A stretch of 64,000 bases of DNA from the NCBI RefSeq assembly GCF_043641665.1, contig NC_092182.1, positions 11,284,956-11,348,955 on the forward strand. The letters are read 5' to 3'. The position numbers were made by a program, and so were the translations under genes. The stretch's first letter is position 1. Every line of letters starts with the position of its first letter. This document shows positions 62,301-64,000 of the stretch, piece after piece. A model generated the notes under the pieces. It saw only the letters and a program-made list of their open reading frames with translations, had not been told where the DNA came from and ran no database searches. This DNA is from Enoplosus armatus. Lineage: Eukaryota; Chordata; Actinopteri; Centrarchiformes; Enoplosidae.

Positions 62301-62386
62301 TTGGCACTGAGGTCAGCATTCAAAAACTCAGAGCTGAAATAGGTGTCATGGGGCAGGGATGCATATTGGGTTTGTACACAGGGCAT
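59330..62386 (-). CDS. nr4a1: Nuclear receptor NR4A1 (Nur77)
   Basis: Six coding exons, 61547-62386, 60749-60878, 60328-60491, 59985-60187, 59702-59880 and 59330-59592, join in frame to 592 residues (human 598). The start [12 protein letters not shown] follows an acceptor at once. Residues 1-250 are the Ser/Pro-rich AF1 region with [16 protein letters not shown] and [11 protein letters not shown]. The DNA-binding domain begins about Cys255 ([19 protein letters not shown]); intron 1 of the coding part splits the two zinc fingers. The second finger ([20 protein letters not shown]) is followed by the A-box [13 protein letters not shown]. The ligand-binding domain includes [17 protein letters not shown] and ends KIFLDTLPF. 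Known role: ligand-independent, activity-induced transcription factor on NBRE/NurRE sites. The AF1 and [11 protein letters not shown] match favour nr4a1 over nr4a2 and nr4a3. Confidence 0.97.
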
Positions 62387-63013
62387 CGCTAGGACAGAGG
62401 ACAGAGGACAGAGGACAGCAACAATTACTACAGATGAAAATAAACCCCAATGTTTGTTCATGTAAGATAAACATTGTTTACATTTAAATATACTGTATGA
62501 GTCATTAAATCGAAGTTCTTATGCATGTAAATGTGTTGCAAACTGTTTAAACTTTTATGCTTGCTTTTTTAAAATAAAATTAAGTAACTTAAATCACTGG
62601 GGATAACTAGGGCTGATAAGGAGTGTTTAAACATAATGTATGCAGTAATGCATACAATGAAGTGCAGACATCCGAGTAAATTAGATATAGCTTAAATCAT
62701 CTAGGTCAGCATTTTTTAATCCGCTCTCTGTAACCATCCAAACAGTAGCCTACATTAACACCTTGAACGCACGCGGTCTCATTTCCCGTACATGCCATAT
62801 CTCAGTCCGTCGTCCCCTTTAGAAAATGCAGAGGGTGGTCCAGTGGAGCAATCAGATATAGTCAGATATTGTGTTACTTGCTGTTAATGCTCTGAAAACC
62901 TCTTTCAGTGGAGGGCAACCCTCTTTCACAGGAGCTGTACCAGGGAGTGTTGCAGATTGTATTTCAGGGTGGGCTGAATGCCAGCTGAAATGGGAAAGGT
63001 GGCAAAGCCTGTT

Positions 63014-63056
<43 letters not shown>

Positions 63057-63845
63057 TTGGGTGAATGTGTATCCACAAGTGTCAACTTCCTCACTCTATG
63101 GGGTTCTCCAGTGCAAAAGCGAAGCACATCTAGCGAGAACACCTGAGCATTCCCCAGAAAGAGCTCAAACTTAAATCAAATTATTAAATAATTTTCCTAA
63201 ACTTATAATCAAGCTCGACTTATGGCAAGACCACACTGCTCAAGTGTCCAACAAGTGTTTTATGTCCTATAAATACGCCCTACTCTATCCGTCGTCTCGT
63301 ATAGCAACAGTAAGAGACCCACACATACAACATACAACATGTAAAATCACGACAGTTGAGAATTTAGACCAGACAGCCGATGAAACTTTTAGGAAAGTAC
63401 TCATGGTACAGTTGCAGCAGTAGTATTATTACTAGCTTAATCAATCACACTCTGGGAAATTTCCTCATTAATGACAAAATATACTCTACTTTAACAACTA
63501 TTTATCATAAAACAAGAATTCCATAATAATTCAATTACACTCAGTTGTCAAGTTTATTACTCACACTGCATTAGTTTTAGCTAGGTGTACCGAACAAATT
63601 TGCAACTGAGTGTAGAGCTCTGACTGCTACCCAGAGAGGGAGGCTGAGGCACATATAACATCTTTAAACATTCAGGCTGCAAATGTTTGATTGTTGTATC
63701 AACAGTGCAGTCATTCTTGTCCCATGAGCTTGAATTATTATAATGAAGCATAAAGGCAAGCATATAAATCTCACATCAGCATTAACATGGCCCCCTGAAT
63801 AGATAAATATCAACACATGCAAGCAAACAGTCCACTTTCACTCAC
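62387..63845 (-). other. nr4a1 5' UTR intron
   Basis: Bounded by a donor (AACCAG|GTGAGT on the minus strand, exon edge at 63846) and an acceptor (GTCCTAG just before the start codon). It contains a (GT)n run at 63018-63055 and an ACAGAGG tandem repeat at 62391-62418 that forms the acceptor's pyrimidine tract. No other gene seen. Confidence 0.6.
63018..63055. repeat. (GT)n microsatellite in nr4a1 intron
   Basis: About 18 GT units on the plus strand. Confidence 0.95.
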
Positions 63846-64000
63846 CTGGTTCATGTAAATATCCAGATTTTGTAGCTTTTCATTTATTCCAAACGAGTGA
63901 AAGTGATGAATGTCACCTCGGCCATCTGCTGTCAGCACACACACTCATTCAGACACATTCACACACACACACTGGGTCAGACCAATGCAGGAGGCTCCAT
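63846..64000 (-). other. Probable nr4a1 5' UTR exon (runs to the window edge)
   Basis: On the minus strand this segment ends in ATGAACCAG before GTGAGT. It holds several short ATG frames. The upstream end and the promoter are at or beyond the window edge. Confidence 0.45.

Noticed and set aside
62387..62461. In-frame extension before nr4a1 that looks like a signal peptide (hydrophobic, starting MNKHWGLF)
   Set aside because: It is the translated pyrimidine tract of the splice acceptor; NR4A1 starts MPC and is nuclear.
1..64000. CRISPR arrays, operons or bacterial-type defence systems
   Set aside because: The window is spliced vertebrate DNA; repeats are microsatellites and transposons, with no spaced direct-repeat array.

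Overview
This is vertebrate nuclear DNA, almost certainly from a ray-finned (teleost) fish and probably a percomorph. It has compact multi-exon genes with GT-AG introns, LINE tails of a type typical of fish (for example a GGGGATCAATAAAG end followed by GATTCT repeats), long-inverted-repeat elements without ORFs, and many (CA)n/(GT)n microsatellites. The species assignment is inference. Proteins were read by joining exons by eye; every join listed keeps the reading frame unless stated.

Gene order: sys1 (-, 5.3-6.2 kb, Golgi trafficking), an acyl-CoA thioesterase of the ACOT/BAAT family (+, 10.0-15.2 kb, 11 coding exons), an S100B-like Ca2+-binding protein (-, 16.5-17.4 kb), inpp1 (+, 20.7-24.8 kb, inositol polyphosphate 1-phosphatase), dnajc14 (-, 29.5-32.9 kb, ER J-protein), nab2 (+, 37.1-42.5 kb, EGR co-repressor), a tank-like gene (-, 46.6-47.9 kb, TRAF/TBK1 adaptor, N-terminus unresolved and with an in-frame stop), and nr4a1 (-, 59.3-62.4 kb, Nur77 orphan nuclear receptor). 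The genes alternate between head-to-head and tail-to-tail pairs until the last two, which run in tandem.

The rest is introns, UTRs and repeats: at least four families of dispersed, apparently non-autonomous elements, several 5'-truncated LINE pieces, and a cluster of long AC/GT microsatellites at 53.0-54.7 kb. The largest stretches without recognised genes are 24.8-29.5, 42.5-46.6 and 50.3-57.5 kb.

The genes do not form an operon-like system. A functional theme is plausible on the right side: nab2 and nr4a1 are activity-induced transcription regulators, the nab2 intron carries a CRE next to EGR-like sites, and the tank-like locus has ISRE-like and CRE motifs. I found no convincing wholly new system. 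The best leads are a perfect 40-bp-arm inverted repeat at 10.5 kb, the in-frame TGA in the tank-like gene, the dnajc14 splice donor lying at the edge of a GT microsatellite, the multi-intron ACOT gene with a GC-AG intron, and the CRE/EGR cluster in nab2.
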